The notes under the pieces: model-generated
Database searches by the model: none
Told to the model about the DNA's origin: nothing
Seen by the model: the letters and a program-made list of their open reading frames with translations, nothing else
From: QHXW01 sp035297145
GTDB lineage: Bacteria > Acidobacteriota > Terriglobia > Bryobacterales > Bryobacteraceae
Reading direction: 5' to 3'
Assembly: GCA_035297145.1 (NCBI GenBank)
Contig: DATGZN010000011.1
Location: forward strand, 19,522 to 83,521
DNA length: 64,000 nt
Position numbers and translations under genes: made by a program
Shown: positions 17,977 through 27,301 of the stretch, one piece after another
How the letters are laid out: each line of letters begins with the position of its first letter
Position numbering within the stretch: position 1 is the stretch's first letter

Positions 17977-20640
17977 TTGGAGCGGGAAATCCGCTCTCAC
18001 ATGGAACTGGAAGAGGAGGAGCAGCGTATTGCCGGAATGAGGCCGGACGACGCGCCGTACGCGGCTCGGCGGGCTTTCGGCCACGTGGCTCTCATAAAGG
18101 AGGCAACGAGGGAAATGTGGGGATGGGCATCGCTCGAACGCTTGAGCCAGGATTTGCGCTATGCGATTCGCATGATGAAGGGAAGCCCAGGATTCACGCT
18201 GGTGGCTGTGCTTTCGCTCGCGCTTGGGATCGGCGGCAATACGGCGATCTTCAGCCTCATGAACGCCGTCATGCTGCGATCTCTGCCCGTCCACGAGCCG
18301 GACCGGCTGATGCTGTTCGGCGAGGGGCATTGGGGCGGAATAACAGACGACTTGCCCAATCGTAGCTGGCAGCTCTTTGCTTACCCGTTTTATCGTGAGG
18401 TCCAGAAAGAGAATAAGGTTTTCTCCGGCGTGACGGCGATGATGAGCCTGCACAACGACGTGCGGGGGGCGGTGGAGGGAGCCAAAACGTCGGAGCCTAT
18501 CCGCACCAGCCTGGTTTCCGGCACGTATTTCTCGGTGCTCGGTGTCAATGCCGCGACCGGACGTACGTTTAGCGACGCCGAAGACCAGACGCCGGGCGCG
18601 GATCCGGTTGCGGTGATGAGTTACTCGTGGTGGCAAAAGCGGTTTGGGCGTGACCGGTCGGTAGTTGGGAAGACGCTGACGATCGGTGCCACGGTTTACA
18701 AAATCATTGGCGTGGCGGCGCCGGAGTTCTTCGGCACCTCGGTTGGCGAATCACCGGATTTGTGGATCCCGCTGGCCATGAACGCACAATTGCCGCCCGC
18801 GTGGGGTGGCGAGAAGGCGCGCACGGACCCGTCGTTTCAGTGCCTGTACATTCTGGCGCGGCTCAAACCCGGCATAACCGTCGCGCAGGCGAACGCGCAA
18901 CTGAACGTCATTTTCAAGCAGAGCCTGCATGGGCGTGTTGGATCGAATCCCAGCCAGAAGGATCTGAGCGACATTCAGCGCGCCTCCATCGAACTGACGC
19001 CGGCAGGCCGTGGCCTTTCGCGGGTTCGGGATCGATTCTCGATGTCGCTCCGATTACTCATGGGTGCGGTGGGTTTGGTGCTGCTGATCGCCTGCGCCAA
19101 TATCGCCAATCTTTTGCTGGCGCGGGCCGCCAACCGCCAAAGGGAGATCGCGGTGCGGCTCTCGATCGGTGCCAGCCGTTTGCGGCTCATTCGGCAAATG
19201 CTCACCGAGAGCGTTTTGCTCAGCGTCCTGGGCGGCGTCGTAGGCGTTGCGCTCGCGGGATGGGCCAGCAAAATTCTGCTGTGGATGGTCTCAAACGGCG
19301 CTGACACGTTGCCCCTGCATATGGCGCCGGATGCGCGGGTGCTCATGTTTACCACGCTGCTCACGGTGGCAACGGGCATTCTGTTTGGCTTGGCGCCAGC
19401 CCTCCGGGCTACGCGAATCGAGTTGAGTTCTTCGTTAAAGGAAGGGCGCGGCAGCGTATCCGCCCGAACCGGAAATCTGCTAGCCAGGGCGCTAATCGTT
19501 TCGCAGGTTGCTCTCTCTGTGGTACTCCTTATCGGCGCGGGCTTGTTCGTTCGCAGCCTGGCCAACCTGCGGAACATTGATGCGGGCTTTAACGCGCAGA
19601 ATGTCCTGGTACTGGGAGTGGATACGCCTTCGCTAGGCTACAAAGACGATGATCCCCGCCAGATCGGCGTTTATCGCCAGGTAGAGCAGCGCGTCAGCCA
19701 GATACCGGGCATTCGTTCGGCCAGCTTTTCCTTGATGACATTCGATCCGGGTGCGTGGACCATGCCGGCTTGCGTCCAAGGAAGCACCACCCCCCATGAG
19801 CGGGAAGTCCACGGCAACGTCATCGGACCCGATTTCTTTGCCGCCATGGGTTTGCCGGTAATTCTGGGACGCGGGTTCAGGCTCAGCGACACGGCAACGT
19901 CGCCGAAAGTCGCGATCATCAATGAGACTATGGCGCGCGAATATTTCCCCGGCGGGTCCCCCATTGGCCATCGATACGGCTTCTCACCCGACCACAGTGG
20001 CGACTTCGAAGTAGTCGGAGTCGTCAAGGACGCCAAATACGAGAGCCTGCGCGAGAAACCGACGCCTATGGCGTTTTATTCCTATACGCAGCGCGTTGGG
20101 TTTCTCGGCCAGTTTACGGTTCGCTACTCCGGGGATTTGCGCGGAATTGTCCCGGAGATTCGGCGTGCGTTTGCCGAAGTCAACAGCAATCTCCCGATCA
20201 CAGAGGTGAGAACCCTGGCCGCGCACGTGGACGACACGCTGACTGGCGACAAGCTGCTCGCCCGTTTGTCGAGTTTCTTCGGACTACTGGCGCTGTTGCT
20301 GGCCTCGATCGGAATATACGGCGTATTGTCGTACGCTGTCGCGCGGCGCACCAACGAAGTAGGGCTGCGCATGGCGTTGGGCGCGCCGCGATCGAGCGTC
20401 GTCTGGATGGTTATGCGCGATGTGCTGGGGCTCATGGCCATCGGCTTGCTGATCGGAGTGCCGGCGGCGCTGGCAGGCGAGCGATGGATTTCCAGTCTGC
20501 TCTACGGCCTCGGCAAAATGGATGCCGTTTCCATCGCCGCGGCTGTTGGAGTTCTTATCGTCGTGGCGGGCATCGCGGCTTATCTGCCCGCGCGACGGGC
20601 GTCGCTGGTAGATCCGACTACGGCCTTGCGTTACGAGTAG
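17977..20640 (+). CDS. ADOP-type permease, first of three; N-terminus interrupted by an amber codon
   Basis: By comparison with its two neighbours, the gene should begin at ATG 17947 (MWGRKQRE, then DLEREIRSH). Codon nine is TAG (17971-17973) where the next paralogue has CAG (Gln). The longest uninterrupted frame therefore starts at TTG 17977, with a later ATG at 18001. The 887-residue frame holds the permease prefix domain (YAARRAFG and WGWASLER motifs), then two MacB-core/FtsX repeats ending ARRASLVDPTTALRYE. It could be silenced, restarted internally, read through, or an error in the sequence. It is closely similar throughout to the following gene, so the two are tandem duplicates. It is an orphan permease with no ATPase nearby. 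Confidence 0.88.
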   Translation: MEREIRSHMELEEEEQRIAGMRPDDAPYAARRAFGHVALIKEATREMWGWASLERLSQDLRYAIRMMKGSPGFTLVAVLSLALGIGGNTAIFSLMNAVMLRSLPVHEPDRLMLFGEGHWGGITDDLPNRSWQLFAYPFYREVQKENKVFSGVTAMMSLHNDVRGAVEGAKTSEPIRTSLVSGTYFSVLGVNAATGRTFSDAEDQTPGADPVAVMSYSWWQKRFGRDRSVVGKTLTIGATVYKIIGVAAPEFFGTSVGESPDLWIPLAMNAQLPPAWGGEKARTDPSFQCLYILARLKPGITVAQANAQLNVIFKQSLHGRVGSNPSQKDLSDIQRASIELTPAGRGLSRVRDRFSMSLRLLMGAVGLVLLIACANIANLLLARAANRQREIAVRLSIGASRLRLIRQMLTESVLLSVLGGVVGVALAGWASKILLWMVSNGADTLPLHMAPDARVLMFTTLLTVATGILFGLAPALRATRIELSSSLKEGRGSVSARTGNLLARALIVSQVALSVVLLIGAGLFVRSLANLRNIDAGFNAQNVLVLGVDTPSLGYKDDDPRQIGVYRQVEQRVSQIPGIRSASFSLMTFDPGAWTMPACVQGSTTPHEREVHGNVIGPDFFAAMGLPVILGRGFRLSDTATSPKVAIINETMAREYFPGGSPIGHRYGFSPDHSGDFEVVGVVKDAKYESLREKPTPMAFYSYTQRVGFLGQFTVRYSGDLRGIVPEIRRAFAEVNSNLPITEVRTLAAHVDDTLTGDKLLARLSSFFGLLALLLASIGIYGVLSYAVARRTNEVGLRMALGAPRSSVVWMVMRDVLGLMAIGLLIGVPAALAGERWISSLLYGLGKMDAVSIAAAVGVLIVVAGIAAYLPARRASLVDPTTALRYE

Positions 20641-20646
20641 AAGATC

Positions 20647-23355
20647 GTGTTTTGGAAACGGCGGCAGCAACGCGAGCAGGATCTGGAGCGCGAAATCCGC
20701 GGGCATCTGGAGCTTGAGGAGGAAGAACTGCGGAGTGGCGGCGCGAGCCGGGACGAGGCGCCGTATGCGGCGCGCAGGGCTTTCGGGAACGTGAATCTCA
20801 TCAAAGAGGTGACAAGAGAAATGTGGGGGTGGATGTCGCTCGAACGATTTGCGCAGGACCTGCGCTATGCCCTGCGGATGTTGCGGAAGAGCCCTGGATT
20901 TACGGCTGTCGCAGTGCTCTCGCTCGCGCTGGGGATCGGGGCGAATACTGCCATCTTCAGCGTGATGAATGCAGTGATGTTGCGCTCGCTGCCCGTTCAG
21001 CAGCCGGGGCGTCTGGTGCTGTTCGGAGCGGGACGGAGAGTGGGGATTGACGACGGTTTGCCCGACAAAAGTTGGCAATTGTTCTCCTACCCGTTCTATC
21101 GGGAGGTGCAGCGGAAGAACCAGGTTTTTTCGGACGTGGCGGCGATGATGAGCCTGCCGAACAATGAGCGCGGAATGGTGAGTGGCAGCACGGAACCCGA
21201 GCCCGTGCGCACGCGCCTCGTTTCGGGCACATACTTTTCAGTGCTTGGCGTGAATGCAATCGCAGGACGCACATTCACCGATGACGAAGACCAGAAGCCG
21301 GGTGGCCATCCGGTAGCGGTGGCCAGCTATTCGTGGTGGCAGCGGCGGTTCGGGCGCGACCCCTCTGTGGTTGGAAAGACACTCACGCTCAACTCGACGA
21401 TTTTTACGATCATCGGTGTCACTCCCCCTGAGTTCTTCGGCACATCCGTGGGTGAATCGCCCGATCTATGGATTCCGCTGGCGATGAACGCGCAAGTGCC
21501 GCCAGGCTGGGGCGGCGAGCACGCGAGGCAGGACGCGTCATTTCAGTCTCTGTATATCCTGGCGCGGCTGAAGCCGGGTGTCAGCACAGCGCAAGCCGGT
21601 TCGCAGGTGAACGTACTGTTTAAACAGAGCTTGCATGAGCGGGTCGGGTCGAATCCCCGCCAGAAGGACCTCAACGATATTCAACATGCGTTCATCGAGC
21701 TAACTCCGGGCGGCCGTGGAGTTTCGCAGATTCGCCAGCAGTTCTCGACATCGCTACAGATTCTGATGGCCGCGGTCGGTGTGGTCCTGCTGATTGCGTG
21801 CGCGAATATCGCGAATCTGTTGCTGGCGCGTGCGGCCAGCCGGCGCAGGGAGATTGCCGTGAGGCTTTCGATTGGCGCGACCCGCATGCGGCTCATCCGT
21901 CAGATGCTCACGGAGAGCGTTCTGATGGCGGTGGCTGGCGGCGCCGCGGCAGGTGTGTTCGCCTGGTGGGCCAGCGGCTTTCTTGTGTGGATGGTCTCGA
22001 CCGGTGAGGAAATCCTGCCGCTTCAAGTGGCGCCGGATGCGCGTGTACTGGCGTTCACCAGCCTGATCTCGCTGGTGACGGGCATCCTCTTCGGCCTCGC
22101 GCCGGCATTTCGCGCGACGCGAGTCAACCTGAGCTCGTCGCTGAAAGAAGGCCGGGGAAGCGTCTCGGCGCGATCCAGCCAAGTTCTCGCGAAGACGCTC
22201 ATCGTTTCGCAGGTGGCACTTTCAGCGGTACTGCTGATTGGCGCGGGGCTATTCGTTCGCAGCCTGATGAATTTGAGAAACGTGGAAACAGGATTCCATA
22301 AGGAAAACGTTCTTGTGATGAGCGTGGATACAGCGTCGCTAGGGTACAAGGGAACTGATCCGCGGCTGGCGGACATTTACCATCGCGTGGAGGAGGGAGT
22401 CAGCGCCCTGCCAGGAGTGCGTGCTGCCAGCTTTTCCATGTTCACTGTCCTGGACGGCCAATGGTCCTCGGATGCTTATCCGCAAGGCCGTCCTGCACCG
22501 CCTTACAGCCAGCGCGAGATTCACAATAACGTAGTCGGCCGGGCGTTTTTCGCGACGATCGGCCTGCCAGTCGTTATGGGCCGGCCCATCGGGGCGGAAG
22601 ATACAGCGAAGTCCCCCAAGGTTGCGGTGATTAACGAGACGATGGCTCGTTGGTTCTTCCCGAATGAGTCGCCGATCGGCCAGCACTTTCGCTTGGGCGA
22701 GAACGAACACAACGATCAGATGCAGATTGTGGGCGTAGCGAAAAATGCGAAATATGAGAGGCTCACTGAGGAGACCAAACCGGCAGCGTATTACCCATAC
22801 ACGCAAAGCCCCGGATACTACGGCAATTTTCAAGTTCGTTACTCGGGTGATCCCCGCAGCCTCATCCCGGCGATTCGGCGCGCGTTTGCCGAGGTGGATC
22901 GCAACCTGCCGATTTTCGGCGTCCGGACGATGGCGGACCAGGTGGACAACACGCTGGTGCAGCAGAAGCTGACCGCCCGCTTGTCCACCTTCTTCGGTTT
23001 GCTGGCGCTATTGCTGGCGTCGATCGGCATCTACGGTGTGCTCTCCTACGCGGTGGCGCAGAGAACGAGCGAGGTCGGGCTGCGCATGGCGCTTGGGGCA
23101 CGACGCGGGACGGTCGTGTGGATGGTGATGCGCGACGTGCTGACGCTGGTGGCCTGCGGACTCGTGATCGGCATACCTGCGGCTTTGGCGCTGGAACGGA
23201 AGGCGTCCAGCATGCTGTTCGGACTCGGGAATGTCGACGCTGTGTCGCTCGCGGCGGCTCTATTGATTCTCGCGGCGGTGGCAGCATTTGCGGCATACCT
23301 GCCTGCACGCCGTGCATCGCTGGTGGATCCGACGGTCGCCTTGCGGTACGAATGA
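20647..23355 (+). CDS. ADOP-type permease, second of three
   Basis: A 902-residue inner-membrane permease starting at GTG, six bases after the previous stop. The prefix domain (about 1-85) has MFWKRRQQREQDLEREIRGH and YAARRAFGN. The first transmembrane helix is near 95-115, followed by the MacB-like core, a helix pair with IACANIANLLLARAASRRREIAVRLSIGA, a second core, and C-terminal FtsX helices ending PARRASLVDPTVALRYE. It is nearly collinear with the upstream gene, showing recent tandem duplication, and here the prefix is intact. With the others it forms a PadR-controlled operon, probably an efflux or envelope-stress system, an inference from PadR and MacB families. Confidence 0.93.
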   Translation: MFWKRRQQREQDLEREIRGHLELEEEELRSGGASRDEAPYAARRAFGNVNLIKEVTREMWGWMSLERFAQDLRYALRMLRKSPGFTAVAVLSLALGIGANTAIFSVMNAVMLRSLPVQQPGRLVLFGAGRRVGIDDGLPDKSWQLFSYPFYREVQRKNQVFSDVAAMMSLPNNERGMVSGSTEPEPVRTRLVSGTYFSVLGVNAIAGRTFTDDEDQKPGGHPVAVASYSWWQRRFGRDPSVVGKTLTLNSTIFTIIGVTPPEFFGTSVGESPDLWIPLAMNAQVPPGWGGEHARQDASFQSLYILARLKPGVSTAQAGSQVNVLFKQSLHERVGSNPRQKDLNDIQHAFIELTPGGRGVSQIRQQFSTSLQILMAAVGVVLLIACANIANLLLARAASRRREIAVRLSIGATRMRLIRQMLTESVLMAVAGGAAAGVFAWWASGFLVWMVSTGEEILPLQVAPDARVLAFTSLISLVTGILFGLAPAFRATRVNLSSSLKEGRGSVSARSSQVLAKTLIVSQVALSAVLLIGAGLFVRSLMNLRNVETGFHKENVLVMSVDTASLGYKGTDPRLADIYHRVEEGVSALPGVRAASFSMFTVLDGQWSSDAYPQGRPAPPYSQREIHNNVVGRAFFATIGLPVVMGRPIGAEDTAKSPKVAVINETMARWFFPNESPIGQHFRLGENEHNDQMQIVGVAKNAKYERLTEETKPAAYYPYTQSPGYYGNFQVRYSGDPRSLIPAIRRAFAEVDRNLPIFGVRTMADQVDNTLVQQKLTARLSTFFGLLALLLASIGIYGVLSYAVAQRTSEVGLRMALGARRGTVVWMVMRDVLTLVACGLVIGIPAALALERKASSMLFGLGNVDAVSLAAALLILAAVAAFAAYLPARRASLVDPTVALRYE

Positions 23356-23364
23356 GGCAGCGCG

Positions 23365-25980
23365 ATGTTTTGGAAACGGCGCCAAAAACGCGAGCAGGAC
23401 CTGGAGCGGGAGCTACGTTCGCATCTGGAATCGGAGGCCGCGGAACAGCAAGAGAGCGGCTTATCGGGCGACGAAGCCCGCTACGCCGCCCGGCGCGCCT
23501 TTGGTAACACAACCTTGACAAAGGAGGACGTGCGTGAAGTGTGGGGATGGGCATCGCTCGATCGGCTCTGGCAAGACGTCCGCTTTGCGCTGCATATTCT
23601 GAGCAGGAACTACGGGTTCACCGGGGTCGCCGTCCTCTCGCTTGCGCTTGGCATTGGGGCGAATACGGCGATCTTTTCGGTGATCGATTCCGTCCTCTTT
23701 CGTCCCCTGCTCTATAGTGACCCGGAGCGGTTGGTGGACGTGTGGAGGCAAAGTGTCAAAAAGGGAACGATAAAAGACACCATCAGCTATCCTGATTTTC
23801 TGGATCTGCGCGGCCAGAATACCGTGTTCGCTGACATGGCCGCTTATCGGGAATCGCACGGTACGGTCTTGACCGATAGCAATCCTGAACGCATCAACGC
23901 TGCCGTCGTACCCACCAATCTGTTCCGCCTTCTCGGAGCCGCACCCGAGATGGGGCGTACCTTTCGTGCCGACGAAGAGGTGGGCGGAAAAGGCCAGGTG
24001 ACGGTGTTGAGCCATGCACTATGGCAAAATCATTTCCTCGGAGATCCGAGTATCACCGGCCGTTCGATTTCACTGGACGGCGGCAGTTACACGGTGATCG
24101 GCGTGATGCCGCCCGGTTTTGAATTTCCGATCCTCGCTGAACCGGTCCAATTGTGGGTGCCGATTGCGTATGACGGCGAGATGACCCGTGGAAGGGGCAA
24201 CAGCGTATACAACGTGATCGCACGCTTAAAGCCCGGGGCAACGCTGGCGCAGGCCGCAGCCCAGATGAATACGATTGCCGACCGATTGGCACAGCAATAC
24301 GGGGCGGATGACCAGCCCGGAAACCGAATCCGCTTAGTGATGCACATGTCCGGCCTGGTGGGCGGCGCCAGAGAAGCGCTGATCCTCCTGTTTGCGGCCG
24401 TTGGGATGGTGCTGATGATTGCGTGCATCAACGTCGCCAATCTGATTCTGGTGGGGGCGACACACCGGAGCCGCGAAATCGCGATCCGCACGGCATTGGG
24501 CGCCAGCCGCGTGCGGCTCGTGCGGCAGTTACTCACCGAGAACCTGATTCTCGCGTTGCTCGCGGCGGGCTTTGGCCTTGCCCTCGGATATTGGGCGATC
24601 CGAGTTCTGGTCGTGATTGGTCCACGGGACATTCCTCGCTTGACCGACGTCAGCTTAAACAGCACGGTCCTCCTCTTCACACTTGGTCTTTCGATCATTT
24701 GCACTCTGCTGTTCGGCCTTGTGCCGTCTTTGCGGCTTTCGAAGACGGGACTGGGTGAATCCCTCACCGCTCGCGTGCGCGGAGTGACACCCGGTGCGAG
24801 CGCGGGACGGCTGCGCGATGTTCTGGTGACATCCGAGATAGCTCTGTCGCTGGTCATGGTGTTGGCGGCGGGACTGTTGCTACAGACCCTGTGGCACCTG
24901 AAGCGGATAAACCCCGGTTTTGATCCCAGCCATGTTCTCACGTTCGATCTCAGTCTGCCGGACTATACGGGCGCCAAACGCATCCGACTCTTCGAGCAGC
25001 TCCTTTCGCAAATCCGCACCGTCCCAGGCGTGGCCTCAACCACCCTCACGTTCCCGCTACCCTTTAGCGGAGGTGACATTGGCACGTCTTTCGAGATTGA
25101 AGGACAGCAACCATCCCGCGAAGGGTTACCGTACGCCAAGTTGTGCACGGCGGATCCTGATTACTTCCGCACGATGCATATTCCTTTTCTTAAAGGGTCT
25201 GGTTTTCCTGTGGGCAATGGGATGCCAGCCAAACCCGCGGCCGTGATTAATGAGGCTTTCGCGAAGCGATATTTCCCCGGCGAGAATCCCCTAGGAAAGC
25301 GGTTGAGGCAGGGCGCAGAATCGGGCGGCATACCAGCCGAAATGAGCGAAATTGTGGGTGTGGTTGGCGACCTTAGGTTATTCAGCTTGCGAGAGGAAGT
25401 TAAGCCGATTGTTATCGTGCCAATGGCACAGTTCCCGATTAACGCGATGAGCATGGTGGTCAGAAGTCAGGCTGATCCACGCGCTCTGCTCGGGGAAATC
25501 CGTCAGGTTGTCCAGAGTATCGATCGAGGCGTTTTGATTCTTAGAGGAAAGACTCTCGACCGATACCTCGGCTCTATGCTTGGCCAGCCGCGATTTATCG
25601 CGGATCTGCTCGGCATCTTCGCCGGCCTGGCGTTGACCTTGGCCACTGTCGGTTTGTATGGAGCAGTTGCCTATGCGGTCAGCCAACGCACGCAAGAGAT
25701 CGGTATTCGCATGGCCTTTGGCGCGACGCCGTCTACTGTGCTCAAACTGATTCTGGGACACGGCCTTCGCCTGATCGCCGTGGGAATAGCAAGCGGCCTG
25801 ATCCTCGCGTTGTCACTAGCGCGCCTGATCAGAACTCTCCTGTTTGGCGTTTCGGCAACCGATCCGGCCACGATCATAAGCGTGTCGGCGCTCTTAAGTG
25901 CGGTTGCGGTGCTGGCATGCTACATTCCCGCGCGGAGGGCGATGCGCGTCGATCCGATGGTGGCTTTGCGAGACGAATGA
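23365..25980 (+). CDS. ADOP-type permease, third of three
   Basis: An 871-residue permease starting at ATG nine bases after the previous stop. It keeps the prefix domain (MFWKRRQKREQDLERELRSH, YAARRAFGN, VWGWASLDRL) but is clearly more diverged than the first two. Its core carries the IACINVANLILVGATHRSREIAIRTALGA segment and the C-terminus ends PARRAMRVDPMVALRDE. Divergence suggests an older duplication and perhaps a different substrate or a heteromeric partner role. It is the last gene of the PadR operon; bshA starts 36 bases later on the same strand, so read-through is possible. Confidence 0.93.
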   Translation: MFWKRRQKREQDLERELRSHLESEAAEQQESGLSGDEARYAARRAFGNTTLTKEDVREVWGWASLDRLWQDVRFALHILSRNYGFTGVAVLSLALGIGANTAIFSVIDSVLFRPLLYSDPERLVDVWRQSVKKGTIKDTISYPDFLDLRGQNTVFADMAAYRESHGTVLTDSNPERINAAVVPTNLFRLLGAAPEMGRTFRADEEVGGKGQVTVLSHALWQNHFLGDPSITGRSISLDGGSYTVIGVMPPGFEFPILAEPVQLWVPIAYDGEMTRGRGNSVYNVIARLKPGATLAQAAAQMNTIADRLAQQYGADDQPGNRIRLVMHMSGLVGGAREALILLFAAVGMVLMIACINVANLILVGATHRSREIAIRTALGASRVRLVRQLLTENLILALLAAGFGLALGYWAIRVLVVIGPRDIPRLTDVSLNSTVLLFTLGLSIICTLLFGLVPSLRLSKTGLGESLTARVRGVTPGASAGRLRDVLVTSEIALSLVMVLAAGLLLQTLWHLKRINPGFDPSHVLTFDLSLPDYTGAKRIRLFEQLLSQIRTVPGVASTTLTFPLPFSGGDIGTSFEIEGQQPSREGLPYAKLCTADPDYFRTMHIPFLKGSGFPVGNGMPAKPAAVINEAFAKRYFPGENPLGKRLRQGAESGGIPAEMSEIVGVVGDLRLFSLREEVKPIVIVPMAQFPINAMSMVVRSQADPRALLGEIRQVVQSIDRGVLILRGKTLDRYLGSMLGQPRFIADLLGIFAGLALTLATVGLYGAVAYAVSQRTQEIGIRMAFGATPSTVLKLILGHGLRLIAVGIASGLILALSLARLIRTLLFGVSATDPATIISVSALLSAVAVLACYIPARRAMRVDPMVALRDE

Positions 25981-26016
25981 CGGAACGGACCCTCGGCGCG
26001 GTGCTACGCTGGCCTT

Positions 26017-27156
26017 GTGAAGATCGGCATCACCTGTTATCCCACCTATGGCGGCAGCGGTATTGTCGCTACGGAACTGGGCCTGGAACTGGCTAATCGC
26101 GGGCACGACGTACATTTCATCACGTACGCCAACCCGATTCGCCTCGATCCGGGGATTCCGCGCATTCACTATCACGAGGTGGAAGTCTCCAATTACCCCC
26201 TGTTCCAGTATCCGCCGTACTGCCTGGCACTGGCCTCGCGCATGGCCGAAGTCGCCGAGTGCTATTCGCTCGATCTGCTCCACGTCCATTACGCCATTCC
26301 GCATTCCATTTCGGCGCTGCTGGCACAACAGATGCTGGCGCCGTCGCGGAGACTTCCGTTCATCACGACCTTGCACGGTACCGATATCACACTCGTCGGT
26401 ACGGATCGCTCGTATTTCCCCATCACTAAGTTTTCCATCGAGCAGTCGAACGGCGTCACCTCCATCAGCGAGTTCATCCGCCAGCGAACCGCGGAAGTTT
26501 TCGGTGTCGAAGGCGTACGCGTCATTCCCAATTTCGTCAACATCGAAACCTACAAGCCGGACGCGGAAAAGACAGGAGCGAGGCGGCTGGCTCCGAACGG
26601 AGAAAAGCTGCTCATTCATCTGTCAAACTTCCGTCCGGTGAAGCGCGTGCTCGATTGCATCCACATTCTGGCGCGCGTGCTGCGGTCGGCGCCGGCGCAT
26701 CTGCTGATGGTTGGCGATGGGCCGGATCGCGGGCCCGCCGAGGTTTTGGCGCGCGAGTTGGGCGTCCAGGATCACGTCAGCTTCCTGGGCAAACAGGACC
26801 ATGTGGAGCGGCTGATCCCACTGGCGCATGTTCTTCTGATGCCGAGCGAGGTGGAGGCGTTCGGCCTGGCGGCGCTCGAAGCCATGGCCTGCGGCGTTCC
26901 TCCGATCGGCACCAGCGCCGGCGGCGTGGGGGAGCTGATCACAAATGGTGTTGACGGGTTCCTGGAAGGAGTCGGCAACGTGGACGCACAGGCCGCCCGC
27001 GCGATTCAGTTGTTGACCGACGAGCGCCTCCACCGGCGCATCTCGACCGCCGCCCGCCAGACTGCCATCAGCCGCTTCTCCACCGATAGCATTATTCCGC
27101 TCTATGAGCGCTATTACGAACAGATTTGCGGGGTAAGCTTAACTACGAGTCCGTAA
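26017..27156 (+). CDS. bshA: BshA: N-acetyl-alpha-D-glucosaminyl L-malate synthase
   Basis: A retaining GT4 glycosyltransferase of 379 residues that joins UDP-GlcNAc and L-malate in the first step of bacillithiol synthesis, in the cytoplasm. Family signatures are the N-terminal GITCYPTYGGSGIVATELG, LHGTDITLVG (residues about 121-130), SNFRPVKR, and the GT4 motif PSEVEAFGLAALEAMACGVP with two glutamates. The start is GTG. BshB and BshC are not in the window. The gene indicates that this organism uses bacillithiol, as reported for some Acidobacteriota. It is downstream of the ADOP operon but probably functionally separate. Confidence 0.93.
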   Translation: MKIGITCYPTYGGSGIVATELGLELANRGHDVHFITYANPIRLDPGIPRIHYHEVEVSNYPLFQYPPYCLALASRMAEVAECYSLDLLHVHYAIPHSISALLAQQMLAPSRRLPFITTLHGTDITLVGTDRSYFPITKFSIEQSNGVTSISEFIRQRTAEVFGVEGVRVIPNFVNIETYKPDAEKTGARRLAPNGEKLLIHLSNFRPVKRVLDCIHILARVLRSAPAHLLMVGDGPDRGPAEVLARELGVQDHVSFLGKQDHVERLIPLAHVLLMPSEVEAFGLAALEAMACGVPPIGTSAGGVGELITNGVDGFLEGVGNVDAQAARAIQLLTDERLHRRISTAARQTAISRFSTDSIIPLYERYYEQICGVSLTTSP

Positions 27157-27301
27157 AGCTAGGCACATCCACTCACCACGGCCCCTCCGGAAACGAGATA
27201 CAATAGTCCGGTTAAGAGAAGTAACGCGGAGTCGCAGACGGCGCGGGTTCAGGCCGTGAAGCACGAAAGCGAACCGCACTGGTCGAACCGTTTGGACATG
27301 G

